Shown here in pieces: positions 1-6,136 of a DNA stretch of 7,591 nt (positions are counted from its first letter, which is position 1; each line of letters opens with the position of its first letter). A program made the position numbers and the translations under genes. The notes under the pieces are model-generated. The model had not been told where the DNA came from. It saw only the letters and a program-made list of their open reading frames with translations, and did not search any database. This DNA is from DATDPY01 sp964395765 (GTDB lineage: Bacteria; Bacteroidota; Bacteroidia; Cytophagales; Cyclobacteriaceae): contig CAYNCU010000207.1 in assembly GCA_964395765.1 (NCBI GenBank), forward strand, positions 1 to 7,591, read 5' to 3'.

Positions 1-421
1 CCTGAGGCCCACCGTGAAGATGATTCGGCCCGTTGTTGACAGGAAGATTGTATTCAACTCCGTCCAACGTAAACTTTCCTTTGGCTATTCTATTCCCATA
101 CCGGCCTACGATGGTACCGAATTGGGCGTTCTTAACGAGGTATTTTTCCAGCGAATCATAACCCAATACAACATCTGCCATTTTATTATTCCTGTCGGGC
201 ATGTACACCTCTGATAAAATTGCTCCATAAGTAAGCACTTTGATATGTGCTCCGTTTGAATTGGTCAGCGTAAAAGCGTATACCTGCTTACCGTCACTGG
301 TTGTTCCAAATGGTTCTTTTATTATTTTTTTCACAATATTTCCGTTTTTACATCCTGAAATTGAAATGATTGCCAAAACCATAAACCAGAAAAAATTCAT
401 GCATTTACCGTTATTTTTCAT
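1..421 (-). CDS. galM: Aldose 1-epimerase (galactose mutarotase), exported lipoprotein, 3' end beyond window
   Basis: Reading leftward from the ATG at 421-419, 140 codons are present before the window ends; full-length members are about 350-390 residues, so more than half is missing. Aldose 1-epimerases interconvert the alpha and beta anomers of sugars such as galactose and glucose. The N-terminus has a hydrophobic segment (about residues 9-22) ending in a lipobox, I-S-G-C, with the lipid-carrying Cys at 24, so the enzyme should be anchored in the cell envelope rather than cytoplasmic. The mature part shows the family core: GRYGNRIA (106-113) and NHLHGG (133-138). By alignment from memory, R111 and H136 match the substrate-binding Arg71 and His96 of the Lactococcus enzyme; the 25-residue spacing is identical. 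The catalytic His and Glu lie beyond the edge. Met8 (400-398) is an equally plausible start, giving a more typical signal peptide. No Shine-Dalgarno is visible. The family call is firm; the sugar is unknown. Confidence 0.9.
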   Translation of the reverse strand, partial: MKNNGKCMNFFWFMVLAIISISGCKNGNIVKKIIKEPFGTTSDGKQVYAFTLTNSNGAHIKVLTYGAILSEVYMPDRNNKMADVVLGYDSLEKYLVKNAQFGTIVGRYGNRIAKGKFTLDGVEYNLPVNNGPNHLHGGPQ

Positions 422-741
422 GGTAAAGTAGTTTGATTTAAAGATATAAAATTTCGGAAGAAAATCGGGTTTGGCCGCCCTTTTTTCAGTTTATGTAAAA
501 TTTATTACCGCTGGAATTGAATATAGTCCCACGGTAAACCTGCTTGAATTTCCTATCTGCAGGAGATAGTATGGTGCCGACCAGAAATTAAAAATAGATG
601 ACCCTATTAATATTTCTTTGTAATAGGGTATCAGAAAAAAGATATACCCACATGACCGGGCAATTTTACACTATTCGCGGATTGGTTATAACCCGGAATA
701 TGAAAACATTTTATCGTATGTTTATTGCCGGCCGGGCAGTA
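422..741. other. Gene-free interval between galM and the sigma factor gene
   Basis: This 320-bp stretch lies between two minus-strand genes. I find no convincing coding sequence, tRNA or recognised RNA. It contains several small inverted repeats. The longest is a perfect 9-bp pair at 601-609 and 621-629; a 6-bp pair with a 5-nt loop lies at 553-558 and 564-569. A start-to-stop frame of 37 codons on the plus strand (652-765) runs into the sigma gene antisense and resembles nothing I know. The promoter of galM should lie near 422-480, but no site there matches both halves of the Bacteroidota consensus. Confidence 0.5.
601..629 (-). terminator. Inverted repeat, possible terminator of the sigma factor gene
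   Basis: ACCCTATTA (601-609) and TAATAGGGT (621-629) are perfect reverse complements around an 11-nt loop. Read on the minus strand, the hairpin falls about 112 nt after the sigma stop codon and is followed, a few bases on, by a T-rich tract (the reverse complement of about 586-596), which would suit an intrinsic terminator. The stem has only three G-C pairs and the T run is interrupted, so it could equally be a protein-binding palindrome or chance. Confidence 0.3.
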
Positions 742-1251
742 TTACCGATGCTCGTAAATGGATAACTTTTCTTTCAGCTCTTTACGGGCTATATGAATCC
801 GGTTTTTAACGGTTCCAATGGGTATACCAAGCTTGTCTGCAATTTCAAAGTACTTCCAACCTCTGAAATGCATCATAAAGGGTGTCTTATAGGTTTCATC
901 CAGCTTGTCGATGGCATTATTGATATCCTTTAATGCAAAGCTTGAATAGGCAAGATTCTCAATAATATTATCACTACTATTGATATAATGAAGATTTTCG
1001 GTGCTGTCAATAAAGGTATTCCTTCTAACCATCCGCTGGTAATTGGTAATGAAGGTATTTTTCATGATGGTATACAACCAGGCTCTGAGGTTGGTTCCTT
1101 CCGTAAACTTTTCCCTGTTGGAATACGCCTTAAGAACCGTTTCCTGTAGTAAATCCAGCGCATCTTCCCTGTCTTTAGTCAAGCGGATCGCAAATGGCTT
1201 CAGGGCCGGCAGGCTTTTAACGATTTTGTAGCTAAATTCTAGAGCAGTCAT
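742..1251 (-). CDS. ECF-type RNA polymerase sigma-70 factor, orphan
   Basis: This 169-residue protein has the two-domain layout of extracytoplasmic-function sigma factors and their usual length. Region 2 spans about residues 17-78: the DREDALDLLQETVLKAY segment (27-43) contacts core RNA polymerase, and the stretch around NLRAWLYTIMKNTFITNY (64-81) melts and reads the -10 element. Region 4 spans about 112-163 and carries a helix-turn-helix near 134-153 (YFEIADKLGIPIGTVKNRI) that reads the -35 element. The N-terminus beginning MTALEF and the NLRAW...KNTFI core are typical of a sigma group widespread in Bacteroidota. No anti-sigma factor follows on the same strand; the 320 bp downstream hold no gene, so control is not by a co-transcribed neighbour. 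It is divergent from the TonB receptor operon, but nothing in the sequence shows that it controls it. The ATG at 1251-1249 is the natural start, 42 bp after a perfect -7 promoter motif. The regulon is unknown. Confidence 0.93.
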   Translation of the reverse strand: MTALEFSYKIVKSLPALKPFAIRLTKDREDALDLLQETVLKAYSNREKFTEGTNLRAWLYTIMKNTFITNYQRMVRRNTFIDSTENLHYINSSDNIIENLAYSSFALKDINNAIDKLDETYKTPFMMHFRGWKYFEIADKLGIPIGTVKNRIHIARKELKEKLSIYEHR

Positions 1252-1292
1252 AATATTGGATTATTGTTCAATTAAGCTTTAGATACATTAAA

Positions 1293-1328
1293 CAAATTTA
1301 ATATCTTTTGTTAAACTTATTTGCCAAA
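1293..1328 (-). promoter_or_regulatory. Candidate promoter for the ECF sigma factor
   Basis: On the minus strand TAAATTTG (complement of 1293-1300) matches the Bacteroidota -7 consensus TAnnTTTG at every fixed position. A TTTG (complement of 1325-1328) lies upstream as a possible -33 element, but the 24-bp gap is longer than the usual 19-21. Transcription would begin near 1287, giving a leader of roughly 35 nt before the start codon at 1251. In such AT-rich DNA a chance match is possible. Confidence 0.4.
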
Positions 1329-1530
1329 AAAATAAACATTTTTTAATAATTCTAAATAAGAATTGGGTTAAATATTGTTAAAAGATTAAAATTCAATGAT
1401 TTAATGAAATGCCGGTTGCTGAAAATATAAGATATATAAAAGGAAATTCAGAATTAAGAATTAGTTCAATTTTCGGTTTTTATCATTCCCATGCAGGCGA
1501 GATTTTATGAATTTCAGATATTATATAAAA

Positions 1531-1561
1531 TTGGTAGAAATAATATAAATTAATAAATTTC
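1531..1561 (+). promoter_or_regulatory. Candidate promoter for the TonB receptor/MbnP operon
   Basis: TTG at 1531-1533 and TAAATTTC at 1554-1561 are separated by 20 bp, fitting the Bacteroidota housekeeping promoter (TTTG, 19-21 bp, TAnnTTTG) except for the last base of the -7 element and the first of the -33. Transcription would start near 1567, leaving a leader of about 165 nt that includes all three hairpins at 1594-1686. The surrounding DNA is AT-rich, so experimental start-site mapping would decide. Confidence 0.4.
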
Positions 1562-1593
1562 GTTTTTGCAACAGGATGTTCTTTTATATTTAA

Positions 1594-1686
1594 TCCGTCT
1601 TCGCATTTCGCTTCGACGGACGGGAAGGTTGTGGAATAATTCCCCGGAGTTCTGCTCCGGAAATTTGGGTCCAGGGCTTGCCTTGG
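1594..1686 (+). repeat. Cluster of three hairpins in the receptor operon leader (structured leader or dispersed repeat)
   Basis: Three inverted repeats follow one another. The first is TCCGTC (1594-1599) with GACGGA (1615-1620). The second is CCGGAG (1644-1649) with CTCCGG (1655-1660) around a 5-nt loop. The third is CCAGGGC (1671-1677) with GCCTTGG (1680-1686), complementary apart from one G-T pair, with its innermost bases probably unpaired. The block is much richer in G and C than its flanks. If the promoter at 1531-1561 is real, the block is transcribed as the 5' leader of the receptor mRNA. It could be a regulatory RNA structure, or a REP-like element of the kind scattered between genes in many genomes; the first hairpin, with its repeated TTCG steps, particularly suggests the latter. 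I do not recognise a named family. Confidence 0.45.
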
Positions 1687-1733
1687 GGTTAAATACCTTT
1701 TAATCTGGTAATTCTGATTTTTTTATTATTCTC

Positions 1734-3845
1734 ATGTTTAGATTTTTCATATTTATTTTTTCGGTATTTACATTCCAATCTTTCCTATACGGACAGGAAT
1801 TGCCTGATACAGTTAAATTGCCGGAGGTTGTAATTATCGGTAAGTTTAATTACAATCTTCCGTTTATCACATCCACGGTTGATAAATTGACACTTCAGAC
1901 AACCAATACCCATGACATTGGGGAATATCTTCGTCAGGTTCCGAATGTTTCCGGAATAAGAAAAGGAGGAAATGCGATCGACCCTGTTGTAAGGGGTTTT
2001 AAATATTCTCAGCTCAATGTAATGATAAGCAATGGCATAAAAATTGAGAACGGCTGTCCCAACCGTATGGATCCTGTTTCTTCCCATATAGAAGCTGAGG
2101 ATGTGGAGAATATTGAAATCATAAAAGGGCCCTTCGCCCTTAAATATGGGCCCAACTTTGGTGGTGTTATTAATCTTGAAGCAAAGGATCCGAAGCCTTA
2201 TGATCAATTCCAGCTTCATGCCAATGCTTTATATGGCTTTGAGTCCAACTGGAATGGGCATAAAACTCATTTTTCTATTGATGCCGGAAACCGGGCTGTA
2301 TTTTTCCAGGTTTCAGGAGGATACAGGAATTATGGAAATTACAGAAGCGGTAAACGGGATGAGAATGATACGATTTACAGTTCCGCATTCAAAAAATACA
2401 ATTATTCGGCAAGGCTCGGGTATGCTTTCAGAACAGACCAGCAGGTTATGTTGTCTTATGATATAATCAGGAGCAGGAATGTCATGTACCCGGCATTGTC
2501 AATGGATGAAAAAAGCGATGATACCGGGATAATATCTTTCGACTATAAGGCAAAAAATTTGGGTGCCAGGATCAAAACCCTTGATATAAAGATTTACCGT
2601 TCCAAAGTCCATCATGTCATGGATAATCACAAAAGACCCTCTTCCTTATTAATGTTGATGGTTGCGGACGTTAATGCGGCTAACACAGGAGGACGCACCG
2701 AGATAAACATTAATTATGGTAAACACAGGATCACGTGCGGAATGGATTACGAGAATATCGGTAAGGACGGCACCAGAATCGGAACGATGGAAATGATGGG
2801 GACTATATCGAAAAATATTACCAATTTATGGAAACAGGCTTGCATTCAGAATACCGGTCTATTTATGCAGTATAGTGTGCCTGTTTCCTCCTTTGAAATT
2901 ATGGCGGGTATTCGCGGTGATCTGAATTACGCCACTTCCGGCGATACCCTGAAATTAATCCGGGATGGCGAAAATTATTTTGATGATGTTAATTCCAGGT
3001 TCCTGAATCTGAGCATCAGCGCGGGAGTTACCGAAATGTTCAACAGCTACACGACCCTATCATTGGCTGCGGGCCGGGGTACAAGAAGCCCGAATATGTT
3101 GGAACGGTATATAAAACTTTTGCCGGTAGGATATGATAATTATGATTATCTGGGCAATCCGGTTCTTGATCCGGAGATCAATAATGAGATCGATATCACG
3201 CTAAAATACAACCGAAAGAATACCGGAGGTTTTCAATTCAACATTTTTTATTCCTGTGTTCAGGGCTATATTTCAACTCAATTATTGCCTCCATCGGTAA
3301 TCAAACCTCAGACCCAGGGTGTGCTTGGAGTAAAACAATTTGTGAATACAAATTACGTAACTTTTAAAGGATTTGAATTCAATTACAAATCTCCGGTGGG
3401 GTATAAATTAGGAGGTAACCTGGTGGCAGCCTTTACCTACGGCACAATACCTTCCGTATATCAATATGTAATATCCGGATCCGAAATTACCGATCGAAAA
3501 CTAATTAAAAATGACGCCTTACCAGAAATACCGCCATTAGAAGCAACGGTGACTGTACATTATAAATTATTACAGGACCGATTAGTACCTAAAATTTCAA
3601 TCAGGAAGGTTGCCGGTCAGCATCATATATCAAAGGCTTATTATGAGCCATCCACTCGGGGTTTTACTTTGATGCATTTTTCAGCTGAATTCACGCTGAA
3701 TAAAAATATCAGGCTTCTGGCCGGTGTTAATAATATTTTTAACAGGGCTTATTACGAGCACCTGAACCGGAAGATCATCGGAACTACAGGGAAATTATAT
3801 GAACCGGGAAGAGTATTTTTTGTTAATCTTAATGCAGAAATATGA
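1734..3845 (+). CDS. TonB-dependent outer-membrane receptor, OprC/NosA-like, putative copper importer
   Basis: This 703-residue protein is a complete outer-membrane TonB-dependent receptor, taking up a ligand with energy passed from the inner membrane by TonB-ExbB-ExbD. A signal peptide (about 1-20, probably cut before QELPD) leads to a TonB-box-like stretch, KLPEVVIIG (28-36). The plug covers about 45-155, with the typical VENIEIIKGP (124-133), and a beta-barrel continues to the C-terminus. It lacks the N-terminal carboxypeptidase-like domain of SusC-type receptors, arguing against glycan uptake. The plug carries CPNRMDP with C108 and M112 spaced as CxxxM, and the barrel carries HHVMDN with H294 and M296 spaced as HxM. 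In Pseudomonas OprC these two motifs form the copper site, 180 residues apart there and 186 here. Additional Met residues cluster at 307-309 and 352-355. NNIFNRAYYEHLNR near the end also recalls that group. The start codon lacks a Shine-Dalgarno, which is usual in this phylum. The stop overlaps the next start by 4 nt. Receptor family is firm; copper is a motif-based inference. Confidence 0.9.
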   Translation: MFRFFIFIFSVFTFQSFLYGQELPDTVKLPEVVIIGKFNYNLPFITSTVDKLTLQTTNTHDIGEYLRQVPNVSGIRKGGNAIDPVVRGFKYSQLNVMISNGIKIENGCPNRMDPVSSHIEAEDVENIEIIKGPFALKYGPNFGGVINLEAKDPKPYDQFQLHANALYGFESNWNGHKTHFSIDAGNRAVFFQVSGGYRNYGNYRSGKRDENDTIYSSAFKKYNYSARLGYAFRTDQQVMLSYDIIRSRNVMYPALSMDEKSDDTGIISFDYKAKNLGARIKTLDIKIYRSKVHHVMDNHKRPSSLLMLMVADVNAANTGGRTEININYGKHRITCGMDYENIGKDGTRIGTMEMMGTISKNITNLWKQACIQNTGLFMQYSVPVSSFEIMAGIRGDLNYATSGDTLKLIRDGENYFDDVNSRFLNLSISAGVTEMFNSYTTLSLAAGRGTRSPNMLERYIKLLPVGYDNYDYLGNPVLDPEINNEIDITLKYNRKNTGGFQFNIFYSCVQGYISTQLLPPSVIKPQTQGVLGVKQFVNTNYVTFKGFEFNYKSPVGYKLGGNLVAAFTYGTIPSVYQYVISGSEITDRKLIKNDALPEIPPLEATVTVHYKLLQDRLVPKISIRKVAGQHHISKAYYEPSTRGFTLMHFSAEFTLNKNIRLLAGVNNIFNRAYYEHLNRKIIGTTGKLYEPGRVFFVNLNAEI

Positions 3846-4663
3846 GTTTTTTAAATTACCTCTGCCGCATTCGGATTTTTTTTATGCTGGCTGGAATTAT
3901 GCTCACTTCATGCCGACAGGATAATTTCAGTCCCGAAAATCAGCTAACCGGCCATATCCTGTTTAAATTCCTGCACTATGTCGACGGTCAACCCCTGCAA
4001 AAAGACACAATGATATATGTAAATACGGCGGGCAACCCGTATGAAGTTGATGAACTGATGTACTTTATTTCGGACGTAAAACTTTCAGGTTCGGATGGTT
4101 CCAAAATATGGATTGGCCAGTGGAAAGACATTCATTATATTGATATAGATATCCCCTCTACCCTGACATGGAATGTATTTGACGATATTCCTGCCGGTGA
4201 TTATGATTCCATAACCTTCACTTTCGGTATTTCTGCCCAAAAAAATCGATCCTTCATGTTCGTGGATTATCCTGAAGCGAAAATGATGTGGCCCGATATA
4301 CTCGGCGGCGGTTATCATTACATGATGCTAAATGGTAAATGGCTGGATCCTGATAAACTGGAACAGTTATATAATTTTCATCTTGGTATCGGTCAATTGT
4401 ATAAAGGCGATGTAATTCAATACGATTCCATTTATGAATATGTCCAGAATTACTTTACGGTTCTTTTGCCGCGGTCATCCTTTGAGATACAATCCGGCAG
4501 CACGCGAGAAATTTCCATCATTATGAATATTGACAGTTGGTTTAAAACTCCCTATGATTTTGATTTCGATTACTGGGGGGCCAATATAATGGAAATTCAA
4601 CCGGCTATGCAAATGGCAAAAGAAAACGGATTTGACGTTTTCACAACCGGATCCATCCGATAG
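3842..4663 (+). CDS. MbnP-family lipoprotein, putative copper-binding partner of the receptor
   Basis: This 273-residue protein begins with a lipoprotein signal: a hydrophobic segment (about 10-22) ending in lipobox L-T-S-C with Cys at 24. It is therefore anchored in the envelope, most likely the outer membrane. The rest resembles the MbnP domain: an opening strand FKFLHYVDGQPLQKD (41-55), NTAGNPYEVDELMYFISDVKL (71-91), PAGDYDSITFTFGI (117-130), then MMW (148-150), GGGYHY (155-160) and NFHLG (178-182). In copper-binding members (methanotroph MopE/CorA) a Trp in the MxW segment is oxidised to kynurenine and binds copper with histidines. W150, H159 and H180 are the matching candidates here, by alignment from memory. 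The ATG overlaps the receptor stop as ATGA, so the two are translationally coupled. The di-haem MbnH enzyme that normally accompanies MbnP is absent from the window. Some members may have no metal role; family call fairly firm, copper inferred. Confidence 0.8.
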   Translation: MSFLNYLCRIRIFFMLAGIMLTSCRQDNFSPENQLTGHILFKFLHYVDGQPLQKDTMIYVNTAGNPYEVDELMYFISDVKLSGSDGSKIWIGQWKDIHYIDIDIPSTLTWNVFDDIPAGDYDSITFTFGISAQKNRSFMFVDYPEAKMMWPDILGGGYHYMMLNGKWLDPDKLEQLYNFHLGIGQLYKGDVIQYDSIYEYVQNYFTVLLPRSSFEIQSGSTREISIIMNIDSWFKTPYDFDFDYWGANIMEIQPAMQMAKENGFDVFTTGSIR

Positions 4664-4713
4664 TTGTTTTCAGGAATAAAACCCGCATGTTATTTAAGGA
4701 GATCATCGAGTAA

Positions 4714-5595
4714 TTAATTTGATTCACAGAACTCGACAAGATTACGGAATTTGTCCAGAATGATTACATTGGCTGGCAACTTTAATTCCTGACACGTTAC
4801 CTGGCGGCCGGTTAATAATACCTTCGAATTATGGAATTCGGTTGACAGTTCTTCAATATAGTTTTGGATGTTAACTGCTTCGTGGCAGGTGGTGAGCACA
4901 GTAAACACAAAATCGGGTTTCTGAAATTTATATACCTTTCGTATGTATTTCAGATTAAGGTGTTCACCGACATAGATGACTTTATTGTTCCGTATCTTAA
5001 GCAGGTACCAGGCAAACAATAGTGATAATTCATGGTGTTCTCCTTCAGGGAGGAACAGGAGATAAGTCTTATTAAATTTTTCAGGACGCACCTCGGCGCT
5101 GTCAATGGCCGCATGCAATTTCTGGATTACCAGGTTGGAAATGAAGTGTTCCTGTGAAGGACAAACCGACCCTGTCTGCCAAAGGATACCGATTTTGTTT
5201 AAAAACGGGTATATAAGCTTAATCATCGTTTGTTCAAAACCGTATTGAATCACATTGGCCGACATTATTTTATCGAATTGTTCTTCATCGTAATCGATCA
5301 TGGCCAGCGTAAGGGCGTGGATCTGCTCGGGAAAAGAAAGTTTTTCTTCGGTCAGCTTAACCACTTCCTGTTGCATTTCCTCAAAACACATTTGTGAAAT
5401 CTTACTGATCTTATGACCGTTATCTTTCAGTAAGGATATATTCAATACCAGTTTGAGATCGTTATCATCGTAGAAGCGTATATTGGTATCCGTCCTTTTA
5501 GGCTTTATGAAATTATATCGCTGTTCCCAGATCCTTAAGGTGTGGGCTTTAATACCGGATAATTGTTCAAGATCTTTAATGGAGTAGGTGGACAC
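4714..5595 (-). CDS. MerR-family regulator with a CarH/LitR-type cobalamin-binding domain
   Basis: The 293 residues comprise a MerR winged helix-turn-helix (about 3-70, with the signature HTLRIWEQRYN at 18-28), a helical B12 cap domain (about 88-172) and a Rossmann-like B12 domain (about 177-292). The cap has W139 followed nine residues later by E149-H150, the W-x9-EH motif that in CarH covers the adenosyl group of coenzyme B12. The Rossmann part has E186-x-H188-xx-S191, a variant of the DxHxxG motif; H188 is the likely lower ligand of cobalt. CarH has a His directly after the Trp that binds cobalt after illumination; here it is Q140. By family it should be a DNA-binding repressor whose oligomeric state depends on B12 and possibly light. 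The start is GTG (5595-5593): an in-frame TAA stands four codons upstream and no ATG lies between. It converges on the copper-type operon 50 bp away but lacks the C-terminal Cys loop of CueR-type copper sensors. No carotenoid or photolyase gene is nearby, so targets are unknown. Confidence 0.9.
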   Translation of the reverse strand: MSTYSIKDLEQLSGIKAHTLRIWEQRYNFIKPKRTDTNIRFYDDNDLKLVLNISLLKDNGHKISKISQMCFEEMQQEVVKLTEEKLSFPEQIHALTLAMIDYDEEQFDKIMSANVIQYGFEQTMIKLIYPFLNKIGILWQTGSVCPSQEHFISNLVIQKLHAAIDSAEVRPEKFNKTYLLFLPEGEHHELSLLFAWYLLKIRNNKVIYVGEHLNLKYIRKVYKFQKPDFVFTVLTTCHEAVNIQNYIEELSTEFHNSKVLLTGRQVTCQELKLPANVIILDKFRNLVEFCESN

Positions 5596-5827
5596 GATTC
5601 TATATAATTAACCTATATGCCAATAACATTAAGTGAAAATTAAAAAATACGAATAATTTTTTATGGCTCACTTTGATATAAATCAATTGAAAATCAGGCA
5701 GATTATCCTTTATTAACTGTTCATTATAACAATGAACTTATAAAAATTGTTTTTGGTGTTTAGGTTTTGACAGGGTAAATTGTCATGAATATATTTTCAG
5801 AAAGCCCGGTTAATGATCCGGTTCTGC

Positions 5828-6136
5828 ATGATCCTATACAATATAACGTATAATATAGACCGCGAAATCGACCATGAGTGGACAGAGTGGCTGAAGAATT
5901 ATTACATTCCTGAAATTATGTCAACGGGGTATTTCACCTCTTACAAGGTTTTCAGGATGTTGCAGGTGGAAGAGGATAATAGTATTAATTATGCAGTGCA
6001 GTTATATTCGGAATCCCTTGCCCAGTTGAATAAGTTCCTGGAAGAAGATGCGGTTGGGATTGCCTCCCGCTTACAGGAGAAATTCAAACATCGTCACGTA
6101 GCCTTCATGACGGTGCTTCAGGATACCGGATTATAG
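5828..6136 (+). CDS. DUF4286 family protein, function unknown
   Basis: A protein of 102 residues from the ATG at 5828, starting MILYNITYNID and containing EWTEWLKNYYIPEIMSTG, the recognisable opening of the DUF4286 family, which is common in Bacteroidota and about 100 residues long. No signal peptide or membrane segment is visible, so it is probably cytoplasmic; the repeated strand-helix pattern suggests a small alpha/beta fold of the dimeric ferredoxin-like type (inference). An ATG at 5813 would add five residues (MIRFC). I prefer 5828 because family members begin at MILYN or its equivalent, but the upstream start has the more purine-rich leader and cannot be excluded. The final 19 bp overlap the end of the convergent acetyltransferase gene. 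No function is assigned to this family that I know of. Confidence 0.82.
   Translation: MILYNITYNIDREIDHEWTEWLKNYYIPEIMSTGYFTSYKVFRMLQVEEDNSINYAVQLYSESLAQLNKFLEEDAVGIASRLQEKFKHRHVAFMTVLQDTGL

Larger units (their letters stand above)
1252..1733. other. Divergent intergenic region between the sigma factor and the TonB receptor operon
   Basis: This 482-bp gap holds no gene. About 1255-1590 is strongly AT-rich and contains candidate promoters firing left (near 1293-1328) and right (1531-1561), plus a small A/T palindrome (AATTCT 1348-1353 with AGAATT 1359-1364). From 1594 the composition changes abruptly to a GC-richer block with three successive hairpins up to 1686, then returns to AT-rich sequence before the receptor start codon. 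I recognise no riboswitch: the conserved boxes of the cobalamin riboswitch, a common controller of TonB receptors, are not present. Confidence 0.6.

Noticed and set aside
439..446. TATCTTTA on the minus strand as the galM promoter
   Set aside because: It matches seven of eight -7 positions if the variable bases are counted, but no -33 element lies at the right distance and it sits only 18 bp from the ATG at 421.
727..739. GC-rich palindrome just after the sigma stop codon as a terminator
   Set aside because: Only about four base pairs can form around a usable loop, and no T run follows on the minus strand.
652..765. A 37-codon plus-strand open frame starting ATGACCGGG
   Set aside because: It overlaps the end of the sigma gene antisense, has no recognisable family features or start signal, and frames this short are expected by chance.
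1594..1733. Cobalamin riboswitch in the TonB receptor leader
   Set aside because: B12 riboswitches often precede TonB receptors, but the conserved B12-box is not present, and the receptor's motifs point to copper rather than B12.
1785..2219. A 144-codon minus-strand frame inside the receptor gene
   Set aside because: It lies wholly antisense to an unmistakable TonB receptor and its translation shows no family features. Other long frames antisense to, or in other frames of, the named genes were rejected for the same reason.
1734..3845. SusC-type receptor of a polysaccharide utilisation locus
   Set aside because: The N-terminal carboxypeptidase-like domain is absent, the protein is shorter than SusC, and the following lipoprotein is not SusD-like.
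4666..4682. GTTTT/AAAAC hairpin as a bidirectional terminator between the MbnP and MerR genes
   Set aside because: The stem is five base pairs with only one G-C pair, too weak to call.
4714..5595. A CueR-type copper-sensing MerR regulator for the adjacent operon
   Set aside because: The protein has a full B12-binding C-terminal half and no C-terminal metal-binding Cys pair. Convergent adjacency alone does not make it a copper sensor.
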